Of a stretch of 64,000 nucleotides of DNA, positions 9,369 to 16,750 are shown one piece after another (the first letter of the stretch is position 1; each line of letters begins with the position of its first letter). The stretch is from Deltaproteobacteria bacterium (GTDB lineage Bacteria > Desulfobacterota > Desulfobulbia > Desulfobulbales > SURF-16). The DNA is taken from positions 62,001-126,000 of the forward strand of contig JACRCD010000086.1 of NCBI GenBank assembly GCA_016219175.1. Direction: 5' to 3'. The notes below the pieces were generated by a model. That model had not been told where the DNA came from. It did no database searches and worked only from the letters and a program-made list of their open reading frames with translations. The position numbers and the translations under genes are program-made.

Positions 9369-10244
9369 TTACCTCTCTTTTTCCAGAACCAGAAGGCGGT
9401 TGGTGAACATTTCAACCACAAAGAGGTGGTTGCCGGACACCGCCATGCCCACCGGGGTGGTGAATTGTTTCAGGGTGCCGTACTCGTCCGCCACCACGCC
9501 GAGAAATTCGCCTGTGTGGTCAAAAATCTGGACAACTCCCAGATAGCTGTCTGAAACAAAAACCTCACCCGCCTCGTTTACGGCAATACCCTTGGGCCGG
9601 AAAAACTGGCCCAGCTCGATCCCCCAATCGCCGATGAACTGTTTGAAAGTTCCGTCAGGAAGGAGAACCTGTACGCGGGTGTTGATGACTTCCACCACGA
9701 AAATATTGCCTTCCCTGTCAATGTCCAGCAGAAAAGGAAAGCGGAACTCCCCGGGATTGCGCCCCATGCACCCCTGTGCCCATAGTAACTTCCCCTGTTC
9801 ATTAACGGCTAGTATCCGGTGGTTATCATTGTCAACAACAATAAAGGAGTTGTTGTCAGGTGCGAAATGAACATCGGTGGGATCGGCCGGTTTGCCGCCG
9901 GCAGGGGGGGGGAGGGTAAAAAAACGCGGGTTGTCTGCCCCGCCGGGAAACAGGGCAAGCCGGTGATTGCCGGAATCGGCTACCAGCACATCCCCAGCCC
10001 TGTTGACGTCTATCCCCAGGGGTTGGTGGAGAACCCCCGCGCCGCCCAGGGTGAAGAGCGGACCGCCGTGGGAGTTGAAAACCCTGACCAGACCGGCGGT
10101 GCCGTCAAGGATGTAAATCCGCCCCTGATCATCCACCGCCACGTCGCTGGGGAGATCCATGGTTGAGGAGATTTCCAGGACCCGCCGGTATTTGACGGTC
10201 CAGCCAGCGCCGTCGGATGCCAAAAGGGCATCCGGCGGCAGCAT
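9369..10244 (-). CDS. NHL-repeat beta-propeller protein, exported; start uncertain
   Basis: The product has six-bladed-propeller NHL repeats of the pattern DVAVDDQGRIYILDG, GIDVNRAGDVLVADSGNHR and GIAVNEAGEVFVSD through its whole length. NHL proteins of this kind often sit beside multihaem cytochromes and are thought to act as extracytoplasmic scaffolds. The ATG at 10244 falls inside an apparent signal peptide: the same frame is open upstream and reads PGWRIFAALLLAVMLPPDAL, but no ATG, GTG or TTG was found for it. Either an unusual start or a one-base frameshift near 10270-10300 is likely, because another frame supplies an ATG at about 10378. It abuts the 22-haem gene. Confidence 0.75.
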   Translation of the reverse strand: MLPPDALLASDGAGWTVKYRRVLEISSTMDLPSDVAVDDQGRIYILDGTAGLVRVFNSHGGPLFTLGGAGVLHQPLGIDVNRAGDVLVADSGNHRLALFPGGADNPRFFTLPPPAGGKPADPTDVHFAPDNNSFIVVDNDNHRILAVNEQGKLLWAQGCMGRNPGEFRFPFLLDIDREGNIFVVEVINTRVQVLLPDGTFKQFIGDWGIELGQFFRPKGIAVNEAGEVFVSDSYLGVVQIFDHTGEFLGVVADEYGTLKQFTTPVGMAVSGNHLFVVEMFTNRLLVLEKER

Positions 10245-10407
10245 GACCGCGAGCAGAAGAGCAGCAAAGATACGCCATCCGGGATACGGGGCTTTGCGGA
10301 CCTGCCGGTTTCCAGGCGCCGCTGGTCTTGCTGACCCGGCAGCGCCCGGATCCGGCCGGAGGAAAACAGCGGCGAATCCATGTTGCTGTGTTTGACGTGC
10401 ACTTTTA

Positions 10408-11976
10408 TTAATCAGGGGAACGGTCCTCCGACTCGAGTTTTTTCAATTTTTCTTTCTTCATAAGGTCCGGATCGAACATGGTGGGCAGATAGAAGTTCAT
10501 GTATCTGTTGATCATGTCCGCGACCTCGGTTCTGTAGAGGCTTTCCGCCCTGGCCGGGGCATAGCCGACGGTGGCCAGGTCGATATAGGCCTTCTTGCTG
10601 TGGCACTCCGTGCACTGCAGGGGTTTTTTGGAAATGCCTTTATGCAGAACGACCTTGGCCTTCGCCTGCTCCTCCGGGGTAAGGGTGTCTTTTTGCGCCA
10701 TGTACTGCTTGGCGAATTCCTCATCGGCTGACTGGTCGAGCCGCCGGGATTCGTTCATGCTGGCGAAGAGCACCGGGACAAGCCGTGCCCCGTAGACTCC
10801 GTTGTCGCCTTCAATTTTTTCCACCAATTCCTCGGTCTGGTAGTCAAACCACTTGTATTCAACCGTGCCCGTCACGTCTTCGCGGCGCACATGGCAGGTT
10901 TCGCAGGCCATGAAATAGTTATGCATGTTCAGGAAGGAACGGATATCCGGGGCCTTGCCATGGGGATAGGTGCCATGGCATTTCACGCAGATGGGCGGAT
11001 TGGCTATGACGAGTTTCGACGTGTCGTCCGTGTTGTGAAAATGGTGCATTGTTTCCGTCGTTTCCTTTTTCTTGACCAGGCTTTCGAACTCGCTGCTCTT
11101 CGACGCCATGGCCTGGCCCTGAAAACTGGGCGGGAAATAGAGAATTTTTACCAGGAGAAAAGAGACCCCGGCGAAGAAGAAGATGGAGCCGAGCGAGACG
11201 ACCTCCATGAGCCGGCGGTAGGCGTCCTTGCGCGGAGCGAGATGATGGTGCTGGACGTCATGGCCCTCCTCCACGGGAGCGAGTTTGCCCTCCGCGACCA
11301 GCCTTTCATACTGAAGGGGATGTTCTTCCTTCAGGTGGTGGGCGGACATTTTGCCGTCAATCCAGACATTGCTCATGGGGAACTGGCCCGGCTTCCAGTG
11401 CACCGCGTAAAAATGCCAGACAATGATGGCCAGGGTCGCCAGGATTGCCTCCATGCCGTGAATAAGAATGGAGAGGTCAAGGATGAATTTGCTCCAGTAG
11501 GTTTCCGTCCAGAGGAAGATGCCGGTAACGGAGATAATGATGGTTCCTGCTACCAGGGCCCAATATTCAGCCTTTTCCCGGTAGTCGAAGCGGTCGAACT
11601 TGGGCGGTTCGGAACGCAGTCCGAGATAGTAGGCGAGATTCTGGATGCCGCCGATGGCGTCCCGCAGGTTGGGTATCATGTCCTTGATAAAGGATCTGCC
11701 ATCCCGGCTGACACCCAGATAAATGACATGGTACAGGCCGGTAATGATCATGGCCACGCCGGCAATGCGATGGATCAGGCTGCGGTAATAGAAGATGGTC
11801 CGGCCCGCTTCCCCGAATTTGCTGATCCAGTCTTCCGGGATACGCAGCATGTAACCGGTGGCGACGAGGATGACAAAGGTGGCAAAGGTCAGGAAATGCT
11901 GCACCCTTTCCTGTCTGTTGAGACGGGTGATTTCCGTGGGGAGCGTCATATTGGCGTTTGTTGTTTCGTTATTCAT
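10408..11976 (-). CDS. Cytochrome b (FdnI/HydC-like) fused to triheme c domain, CbcL-like
   Basis: A protein of about 522 residues. The N-terminal half has about five membrane helices (near 30-47, 70-90, 138-158, 169-190 and 262-282) with membrane His residues typical of di-haem b-type subunits (LIHRIAG, GLYHVIYL, LIHGMEA, WHFYAVHW). The C-terminal half has three c-haem motifs: CVKCH (330), CETCH (358) and CTECH (455). The layout resembles CbcL-type quinol oxidoreductases that feed extracellular electron transfer. The likely role is menaquinol oxidation with electrons passed to periplasmic haems. ATG 11976 follows the ribosome site AGGGGGTGA, which also contains the upstream gene's stop. Confidence 0.85.
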   Translation of the reverse strand: MNNETTNANMTLPTEITRLNRQERVQHFLTFATFVILVATGYMLRIPEDWISKFGEAGRTIFYYRSLIHRIAGVAMIITGLYHVIYLGVSRDGRSFIKDMIPNLRDAIGGIQNLAYYLGLRSEPPKFDRFDYREKAEYWALVAGTIIISVTGIFLWTETYWSKFILDLSILIHGMEAILATLAIIVWHFYAVHWKPGQFPMSNVWIDGKMSAHHLKEEHPLQYERLVAEGKLAPVEEGHDVQHHHLAPRKDAYRRLMEVVSLGSIFFFAGVSFLLVKILYFPPSFQGQAMASKSSEFESLVKKKETTETMHHFHNTDDTSKLVIANPPICVKCHGTYPHGKAPDIRSFLNMHNYFMACETCHVRREDVTGTVEYKWFDYQTEELVEKIEGDNGVYGARLVPVLFASMNESRRLDQSADEEFAKQYMAQKDTLTPEEQAKAKVVLHKGISKKPLQCTECHSKKAYIDLATVGYAPARAESLYRTEVADMINRYMNFYLPTMFDPDLMKKEKLKKLESEDRSPD

Positions 11977-11981
11977 ACGGA

Positions 11982-13172
11982 TCACCCCCTGTTATTCCGA
12001 CGAGTTTTGACGGTTCTGTAAAAATCCATGAGCTGGTGGACCAGCATGCCGCCGACCACCACCGTAATCAGGAGGGTATAGACATATTTGACGATCATCA
12101 GTATCTTCCAGTGGAAACGCTCCTGTTCGTTCAAGGCCGCAAGATGGGTGTCATCCTCGCTCATCATGGTGATAAAGCTTCTGTTTTTTCTGAGTTCCTC
12201 GATGCCGAGCAGAGGGGATTGTCCCTTGACCATGGCGGAGAGTGTTTCTTCCAGGCCGATGCCGGTTTTATGAATTTTTCCCGAGGCGAAAGAGGCCTTG
12301 GCGTTGGGATGACATATCTGGGTGGCGCCCTGGCTGATGCAGGTCTGCTGCAGATTTTTCGGATGAACCGGGGAGGTTTGATCCTGCAGGGTCTTCATTG
12401 AGTGCACTGAATAATTTGCCGGGGCGTGGCAGCTGATGCAGTCAGGCGCGTTGAGGTCGCCGTACATAACGCCTTTCCAGTGGAAGGTGTCGCGGTAGTT
12501 GTCGGTGGTGACCAGGCCGTGACGTTTCATCTTCTCGCTGTCCTCGTGACAGCGGAGACAGAGCTTCACGGTTTCCATGGCGGTCTTGGATCTGTGCAGC
12601 CGGTGGGTGAAGTGCTGGTAATAGCGGTTGGCCCAGGCTTTTTCCGTATGGCAGCCGATGCATCTGCGCAGGGCGTCACTTGATATCCCTGCCTCCTGGT
12701 CCAGGACTCCGGTGACTGGCTGGAGCAGGGAATTGATGTGACATTCCGTGCAGATGGGCATGTCTTCCTTGAATTTTTTCGGGTTGTCCGCCGGTCCGGT
12801 GCCGTGGATGCTGGCATTCAGTTCGGCATAGAGATTGCCATGGGAGAATTCTTTTTCCGTGGACGGTTCCTTGATGTGGCATTTTGTTGAACAATCAACC
12901 TTCTGGGCATCCACATGGGGGATTACATCAAGTTTTAAGTGACAGTTCCGGCAGAGAACTTTTCCGTGCACGGTGTTTTTGTAGGTGCCGCCATTGACAT
13001 AGAATAAACGCAGCGCCCCGCTCTTTTGATCAATCCTGGCCAGGCCGGGATACTTGTGGCAGACGAGGCAGGCCTCCTCGTCCGCGGCCAAGACCAGCGG
13101 TGGACCGGTCAGAACGTGCAGAGCCATGAAACTCAGCAGGAAACGGATAATCTTGCCGGAATCTGTATTCAT
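11982..13172 (-). CDS. Membrane-anchored multihaem c-type cytochrome (about 8 haem motifs)
   Basis: A protein of about 396 residues with an N-terminal signal (FLLSFMALHVLTG) and a C-terminal membrane helix (about 355-378, YTLLITVVVGG) followed by a basic tail. It has six CxxCH motifs (CLVCH, CRNCH, CTECH, CIGCH, CLRCH, CISCH), one CxxxCH (CSTKCH) and one possible CX8CH (CISQGATQICH). It should sit on the periplasmic face of the inner membrane and take electrons from the neighbouring cytochrome b. The frame extends well upstream, but two adjacent ATGs at 13175 and 13172 directly follow GAGGAGGG, which fixes the start. It is the first gene of the cytochrome operon. Confidence 0.85.
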   Translation of the reverse strand: MNTDSGKIIRFLLSFMALHVLTGPPLVLAADEEACLVCHKYPGLARIDQKSGALRLFYVNGGTYKNTVHGKVLCRNCHLKLDVIPHVDAQKVDCSTKCHIKEPSTEKEFSHGNLYAELNASIHGTGPADNPKKFKEDMPICTECHINSLLQPVTGVLDQEAGISSDALRRCIGCHTEKAWANRYYQHFTHRLHRSKTAMETVKLCLRCHEDSEKMKRHGLVTTDNYRDTFHWKGVMYGDLNAPDCISCHAPANYSVHSMKTLQDQTSPVHPKNLQQTCISQGATQICHPNAKASFASGKIHKTGIGLEETLSAMVKGQSPLLGIEELRKNRSFITMMSEDDTHLAALNEQERFHWKILMIVKYVYTLLITVVVGGMLVHQLMDFYRTVKTRRNNRG

Positions 13173-13198
13173 CATCCCTCCTCTCTCATCACTTTGAG

Positions 13199-13226
13199 TA
13201 ACTATTACGGTTGTATCCATTGTCAA
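13199..13226 (-). promoter_or_regulatory. Candidate sigma-70 promoter for the cytochrome operon
   Basis: On the minus strand a perfect TTGACA (13226-13221) is followed 16 bases later by TAGTTA (13204-13199). This lies 27 bases upstream of the start of the first cytochrome gene, whose ribosome site lies in between. The -10 match is moderate, so the call is tentative. Confidence 0.45.
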
Positions 13227-13748
13227 TTTTTTTGCCGGCAAAGGCAAGAGATTAACAGTGGATAATAAGTGCTTTCCCTTAATCAGGGGCTTCGGTGGCC
13301 AATGGGCTGCGACCTCTTGCGCCATTGACCGGGCTGATATGCATACCACTTGGTGGTGGTTTGTTGGTCGGGAGGAATCTGGGGCGCCGCTTAACAGTGC
13401 CGCTTGGCAATGCGAGGTGGAATTGGTCGACGGATATGAGACGTGTTCTTTCCCTGGCGGCCGGCAAAGGATGGCCGTCACGGGGCAACATTTTTGTCAA
13501 TGTCTTCTGTCCAATCTTCGTCAATTTTGATAGGTATTTTTACCAGGTTCATTTACACACTATGCCGCGAAAAGGGCCTTGTAAATGCGGTAAAATGTCG
13601 CATGCGGCAGAGGCGCCTTTCCTCTTCCTGAAAAGGCAAGGACTCAGCCGTCCTTTTTTCCGTTCCCGATGCCCTGCGTTCAGGCCGGTTTGCGGCCGCT
13701 TGCCCTGCTCTCTTTGCGGTTCTCCGGTTCCGCCTGCTGCCGCTTTCC
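13227..13748. other. 522-base intergenic stretch
   Basis: I see no convincing gene here. Short frames on both strands lack ribosome sites and recognisable domains. The stretch separates the receiver gene ending at 13749 from the cytochrome operon and probably holds a transcription stop for the former and upstream regulatory sequence for the latter. An imperfect hairpin with GCCGC/GCGGC arms lies near 13564-13612. Confidence 0.4.
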
Positions 13749-14201
13749 TTATTTTCTGTCCTTGCCGGCCATCTCCTTGGCCATTTCGGCCTCGTTGGCC
13801 TCGGCAAAGGCTGCCCTCGCCATGACGTTTTCGATTTTCGCCCTGTAGGCCTCCTTGATGCGCTGCATCAAGATTTCGATGTCAGCCGGCTTATGCAGAT
13901 AATCAAAGACCCCAAGCCTTTTCGCCTCTTCGGCGTCTTTTTCCGTGCCGTGGCCGGTAAGGATTATCACCTGCATGTGAGGGTATCTTTTTTTTATCCG
14001 GCGCAGGACCTCCAGGCCGTCGATTCCCGGCATTTTCAGGTCGAGAACCATCACGTCCGGCTCATTGTCATCGACAAATTCCAGGGCCTGTTCCCCGCCG
14101 AATACCGTATCGCTTTTCATGTCCCGCATGCCGAGACGCTCGGACAATGTTTCCACGAAGGCTTCTTCATCATCAACGAGCAGGACTTTCATTTCTTTCA
14201 T
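13749..14201 (-). CDS. Response regulator with C-terminal helical tail
   Basis: A 150-residue protein. The receiver domain (about 4-118) is complete: VLLVDDE, phospho-Asp in VMVLDLKMPGIDG, Thr in VIILTGHG and Lys in YLHKPADI. The charged, helical tail includes NVMARAAFAEANEAEMAKEM, which echoes the AATFAEAG motif in the two proteins encoded upstream. ATG 14201 follows AAGGGGAAACC; the frame is open 30 residues further upstream. It is the last gene of the set behind the sigma-54 promoter at 15.4 kb. Confidence 0.82.
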   Translation of the reverse strand: MKEMKVLLVDDEEAFVETLSERLGMRDMKSDTVFGGEQALEFVDDNEPDVMVLDLKMPGIDGLEVLRRIKKRYPHMQVIILTGHGTEKDAEEAKRLGVFDYLHKPADIEILMQRIKEAYRAKIENVMARAAFAEANEAEMAKEMAGKDRK

Positions 14202-14244
14202 GGTTTCCCCTTCGCGCTGACTTGTTATCGCGCGCCGCATTCCG

Positions 14245-14769
14245 TCATTTTTTGATGGTTTTGTTTTTTGCCCGGCCCGGTTTCGCGGCATGGGCTATTT
14301 TTTTTGCGGTATCAAAATCTCCGGCTTCGGCAAAGGTCGCCGCCATCATTATTTTCTCAAAGGCGAGCGCCAGTTTCCCTCTTTTAGCCGTTTTGTTCGT
14401 ACTTTTTTTATGCAGCCAGGCCTCATGTATTTTCCCTGAAATAACGTCAACCTCAAAGGGTTCGGCAATATCATCATAGGCGCCTGACTGGATGCCCTCC
14501 ATGGCCAGGTTGATACTTGCCTCATTGCTGAGCAGGATCACCTCAACCGCGGGGTTTTCCTTTTTGAGGCCCGCCATGATCTGCAGAATTTCCTCCCCGC
14601 GGTAACGGATATCAAGCAGCACCACATCAATCTCGCCCTCGGCAGCCATGGGGGTTATCTCCAGCTCACTTTCCGCTGTCACGACTGTAATATGTAATTG
14701 CCGCAGTTTCCTGCCCAGTGCCTCGATGAACTGAGGGTCTTCGTTCACGAGTAAGACTTTTGGTGGCAT
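14245..14769 (-). CDS. Degenerate receiver protein with AATFAEAG tail
   Basis: A 174-residue protein with a receiver-like fold: VLLVNED at the start and Asp53 in VVLLDIRYRGEE. The conserved Lys before Pro in beta-5 is replaced (IAEPFE instead of a KPF motif). Phosphorylation signalling may therefore be altered or lost. The tail contains KIMMAATFAEAGDFDTAKKI, shared with the 97-aa protein next door. Both look like short helical hairpins of TPR type. The function is unknown; the shared motif and gene order suggest that the three products interact. Confidence 0.75.
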   Translation of the reverse strand: MPPKVLLVNEDPQFIEALGRKLRQLHITVVTAESELEITPMAAEGEIDVVLLDIRYRGEEILQIMAGLKKENPAVEVILLSNEASINLAMEGIQSGAYDDIAEPFEVDVISGKIHEAWLHKKSTNKTAKRGKLALAFEKIMMAATFAEAGDFDTAKKIAHAAKPGRAKNKTIKK

Positions 14770-14857
14770 ACCGCGATTCCCCGGGCTTCCTCCCGATTAC
14801 TCAATCTGCCGGCATCAAAAAACCTTTTGGCTGGGTGATCCGGGGAGTCCTCCCCTG

Positions 14858-15151
14858 TTATTTGCAGTATATTCTGCCGTAGCGGATATGCGCTTTGCCT
14901 GCTCCCAGTTCTTTTAGGGCGTCAAGCTCGATTCTGGCTGCTTTCCGGGGGGGCGCGCCGTATATGCGCAAGGCTTCCTCATGCATCCCTTCCTCGGCAA
15001 AGGCGACCGCGGCGAAGAGTTTGAAAAAACGGTTTGTCTCTTTTGCCGGCCGTGCCGCGGGGATCATGGTCAGGGCTGTGTCCCACTCTCCGGCCTCGGC
15101 AAATGTTGCCGCCATCATCCAACTTTTCGGACTGTCTGACTGGTAGTTCAT
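14858..15151 (-). CDS. Small helical protein with repeated AATFAEAG / AAVAFAEEG motif
   Basis: A 97-residue protein with two TPR-like helical repeats (WMMAATFAEAGEWDTALTMI and AAVAFAEEGMHEEALRIYG). It has no signal peptide. The start has a very strong ribosome site, AAGGAGGGAG, 23 bases after the stop of the 44-aa gene. I do not recognise a named family. The motif recurs in the two receiver proteins downstream, so it may be an adaptor of the same signalling pathway. Confidence 0.75.
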   Translation of the reverse strand: MNYQSDSPKSWMMAATFAEAGEWDTALTMIPAARPAKETNRFFKLFAAVAFAEEGMHEEALRIYGAPPRKAARIELDALKELGAGKAHIRYGRIYCK

Positions 15152-15174
15152 TTCGCTCCCTCCTTGTGCATTTA

Positions 15175-15309
15175 TTATTCGGAAAAGAGGTTTTTCTTGT
15201 CATCGTGCAGTTGGCGGAATTCCTTGATAAGCTCTTTCCTGTCGGTCAGGCTTAGGAGAAAATATAAGGGACTCTCCATCAGAATTTTCACCGCATCCTT
15301 AAAGCTCAT
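15175..15309 (-). CDS. 44-residue small protein, first gene behind a sigma-54 promoter
   Basis: The product starts MSFKDAVKILMESPLYFLL and ends KKNLFSE. The N-terminal half is amphipathic, with a hydrophobic patch SPLYFLLSL, and the C-terminal half is highly charged. ATG 15309 is preceded by TGGAGATAGGCT. The gene lies about 70 bases downstream of the predicted sigma-54 start and 23 bases before the 97-aa gene. I know no function. Its support is the good ribosome site, the promoter and the tight operon spacing. Confidence 0.65.
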   Translation of the reverse strand: MSFKDAVKILMESPLYFLLSLTDRKELIKEFRQLHDDKKNLFSE

Positions 15310-15392
15310 AGCCTATCTCCACTGAAAGAATTGTTCGCCGTATCGTCGCGGTCCGACCCTGAGTGGGTCTGTAATCTTGATTCGTTAAATGA

Positions 15393-15407
15393 GCAAGCAG
15401 CGTGCCA
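15393..15407 (-). promoter_or_regulatory. Sigma-54 (-24/-12) promoter
   Basis: On the minus strand the sequence reads TGGCACGCTGCTTGC, matching the consensus TGGCAC-N5-TTGC at every fixed position. Transcription should start about 12 bases downstream, near 15381, giving a leader of about 70 bases before the 44-aa gene. A sigma-54 activator is encoded at 18833-20293 on the same strand, which makes this a plausible target of it. Confidence 0.82.
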
Positions 15408-15493
15408 TGGGGGGCTGTATTTTTTAATGAATTATAACGGGATGTTATGCGTTTGGTGGGAAAATGACGGGGGAATGCTGCGTGATACTTTTT

Positions 15494-15598
15494 GAAACAT
15501 AAAGAAACAATATGAGGATGTTTCCTGATTATTTCTTTTTATAACAATATATTATTAGATAGCTGCCCAAGCGAAGGGGTAATGTTATAAAATGTTTC
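15494..15598. promoter_or_regulatory. Candidate upstream activator sites for the sigma-54 promoter
   Basis: GAAACAT at 15494-15500 and its inverse ATGTTTC at 15518-15524 form a dyad about 90-130 bases upstream of the sigma-54 promoter. Another ATGTTTC lies at 15592-15598. The distance suits enhancer-binding activators of the NtrC class. The assignment rests on position and symmetry only. Confidence 0.4.
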
Positions 15599-15671
15599 AT
15601 TTTGAATCTATACGCGGAGGTGAGGGGGTGCTGCCCGGATTTTTGCCGGGCCGCGAGACTGTAGCCGTGCC

Positions 15672-16343
15672 TCATGCTGAAAAAATCAACATGAAGTTGA
15701 GCCCTTTTTCTGTATGCTTTTCAGTGAGTTGTATGTTCATTTTCCGCAGGGCCAGGGCGAGCGCTTGCGCCTGGTCCGGAGGATGAATGGCCAGGGCGGC
15801 TACGTTGCTGATGTCGGGAGTGCTTATGCGGATAGCTGTTTTGTTCTGTTGCTGCTCACCGGTAATGCTGATTTCTCCCCCGTTGTCGATGGCGCCCAGA
15901 ATCGTCTGCAACAGAGAGAAGACGACAAAGTGCAGCAGAGCCGGGTCGGTGGACGCCTCGGGCGGTTTTTTCTGCAAACTCGGGGTCAGGCTGACATTTT
16001 TCAACCGGCCCAAGCGAGCCAGGAGGGCAACCCCTTCAGTCAGAACGTCGTTGATGCTGAAGGTGGAAAAAGGTTTGTCCATGCGGTGGGCAAAGCTGTT
16101 AAGGTGGTTGGTTATGCAGTTGGCCAGGGAGATCCGCTCCGCAATCGTTTCGATGATTCTGGCGAGCCGAGCCGGGTTTGCCCGCTGGTTTTCGCCTTCC
16201 AGGGACAGTAGATCGCCCATCAGGCCGTTTGCTTCGTTGATGATGGCCAGATGATTTTTCAGCTCGTGGGTGAAGCCTGCCAGTATTTTGCCGAAGGCGG
16301 CAAGCTGGGCCTCGCGGAGGGTGTTTTCCGTTTCCTGTTTCAT
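15672..16343 (-). CDS. Histidine kinase-like protein with degenerate ATPase domain
   Basis: A 223-residue soluble protein. A HisKA-type dimerisation domain with H-box AGFTHELKNHLAIINE lies at about residues 18-85. The C-terminal part has the predicted beta-alpha pattern of HATPase, but the N box is poor (LLQTILGAIDNGG) and no G1/G2 boxes (DxGxG, GxGxGL) are visible. It may act as a phosphotransfer or phosphatase partner, not an active kinase. It lies 20 bases downstream of the receiver gene and ends the Cache-kinase operon. Confidence 0.72.
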   Translation of the reverse strand: MKQETENTLREAQLAAFGKILAGFTHELKNHLAIINEANGLMGDLLSLEGENQRANPARLARIIETIAERISLANCITNHLNSFAHRMDKPFSTFSINDVLTEGVALLARLGRLKNVSLTPSLQKKPPEASTDPALLHFVVFSLLQTILGAIDNGGEISITGEQQQNKTAIRISTPDISNVAALAIHPPDQAQALALALRKMNIQLTEKHTEKGLNFMLIFSA

Positions 16344-16363
16344 ATTTTACCTCGGGGCAGTCT

Positions 16364-16750
16364 TCAGCCATCGGCCTTACGGCCTGATTTCTCAAAGGCG
16401 AGTTTGATTTTTGTGACAAGTTCGCCGATATCAACGGGTTTCATCATGTAGTCAAAGGCCCCGTGATCCATGCCGACAATGCCGCTGGTGGTCGAGCCGT
16501 GACCGGTAAGCATGATGACCTCGATCGCCGGTTTTTTTGCCTTGACCTCATATAGCACTTCAAGCCCGTTCATGTCGGGCATTTTCAGATCCAGCACCAT
16601 GATATCGGGGTCAAGGTCGTCAAGCCGGGCCAGCGCCTCGAGCCCGCTATGAAGGGCATGGGCCTTAAAGCCCCGCAGCTCCAGCCGCTCGGAAAGGGCC
16701 GAGGCGAATTCAATCTCGTCATCAACGATCAGTACTTTAATTTCAGACAT
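16364..16750 (-). CDS. Single-domain response regulator
   Basis: A 128-residue receiver-only protein: IKVLIVDDE, phospho-Asp in IMVLDLKMPDMNG, Thr in VIMLTGHG and Lys in YMMKPVDI. The start overlaps the end of the Cache-domain kinase gene by eight bases, strong evidence for translational coupling and a kinase-regulator pair. It has no output domain and ends soon after the receiver. Confidence 0.88.
   Translation of the reverse strand: MSEIKVLIVDDEIEFASALSERLELRGFKAHALHSGLEALARLDDLDPDIMVLDLKMPDMNGLEVLYEVKAKKPAIEVIMLTGHGSTTSGIVGMDHGAFDYMMKPVDIGELVTKIKLAFEKSGRKADG

Noticed and set aside
13279-13524. 81-codon minus-strand frame upstream of the cytochrome operon
   Set aside because: No ribosome site or domain; it overlaps the presumed regulatory region.
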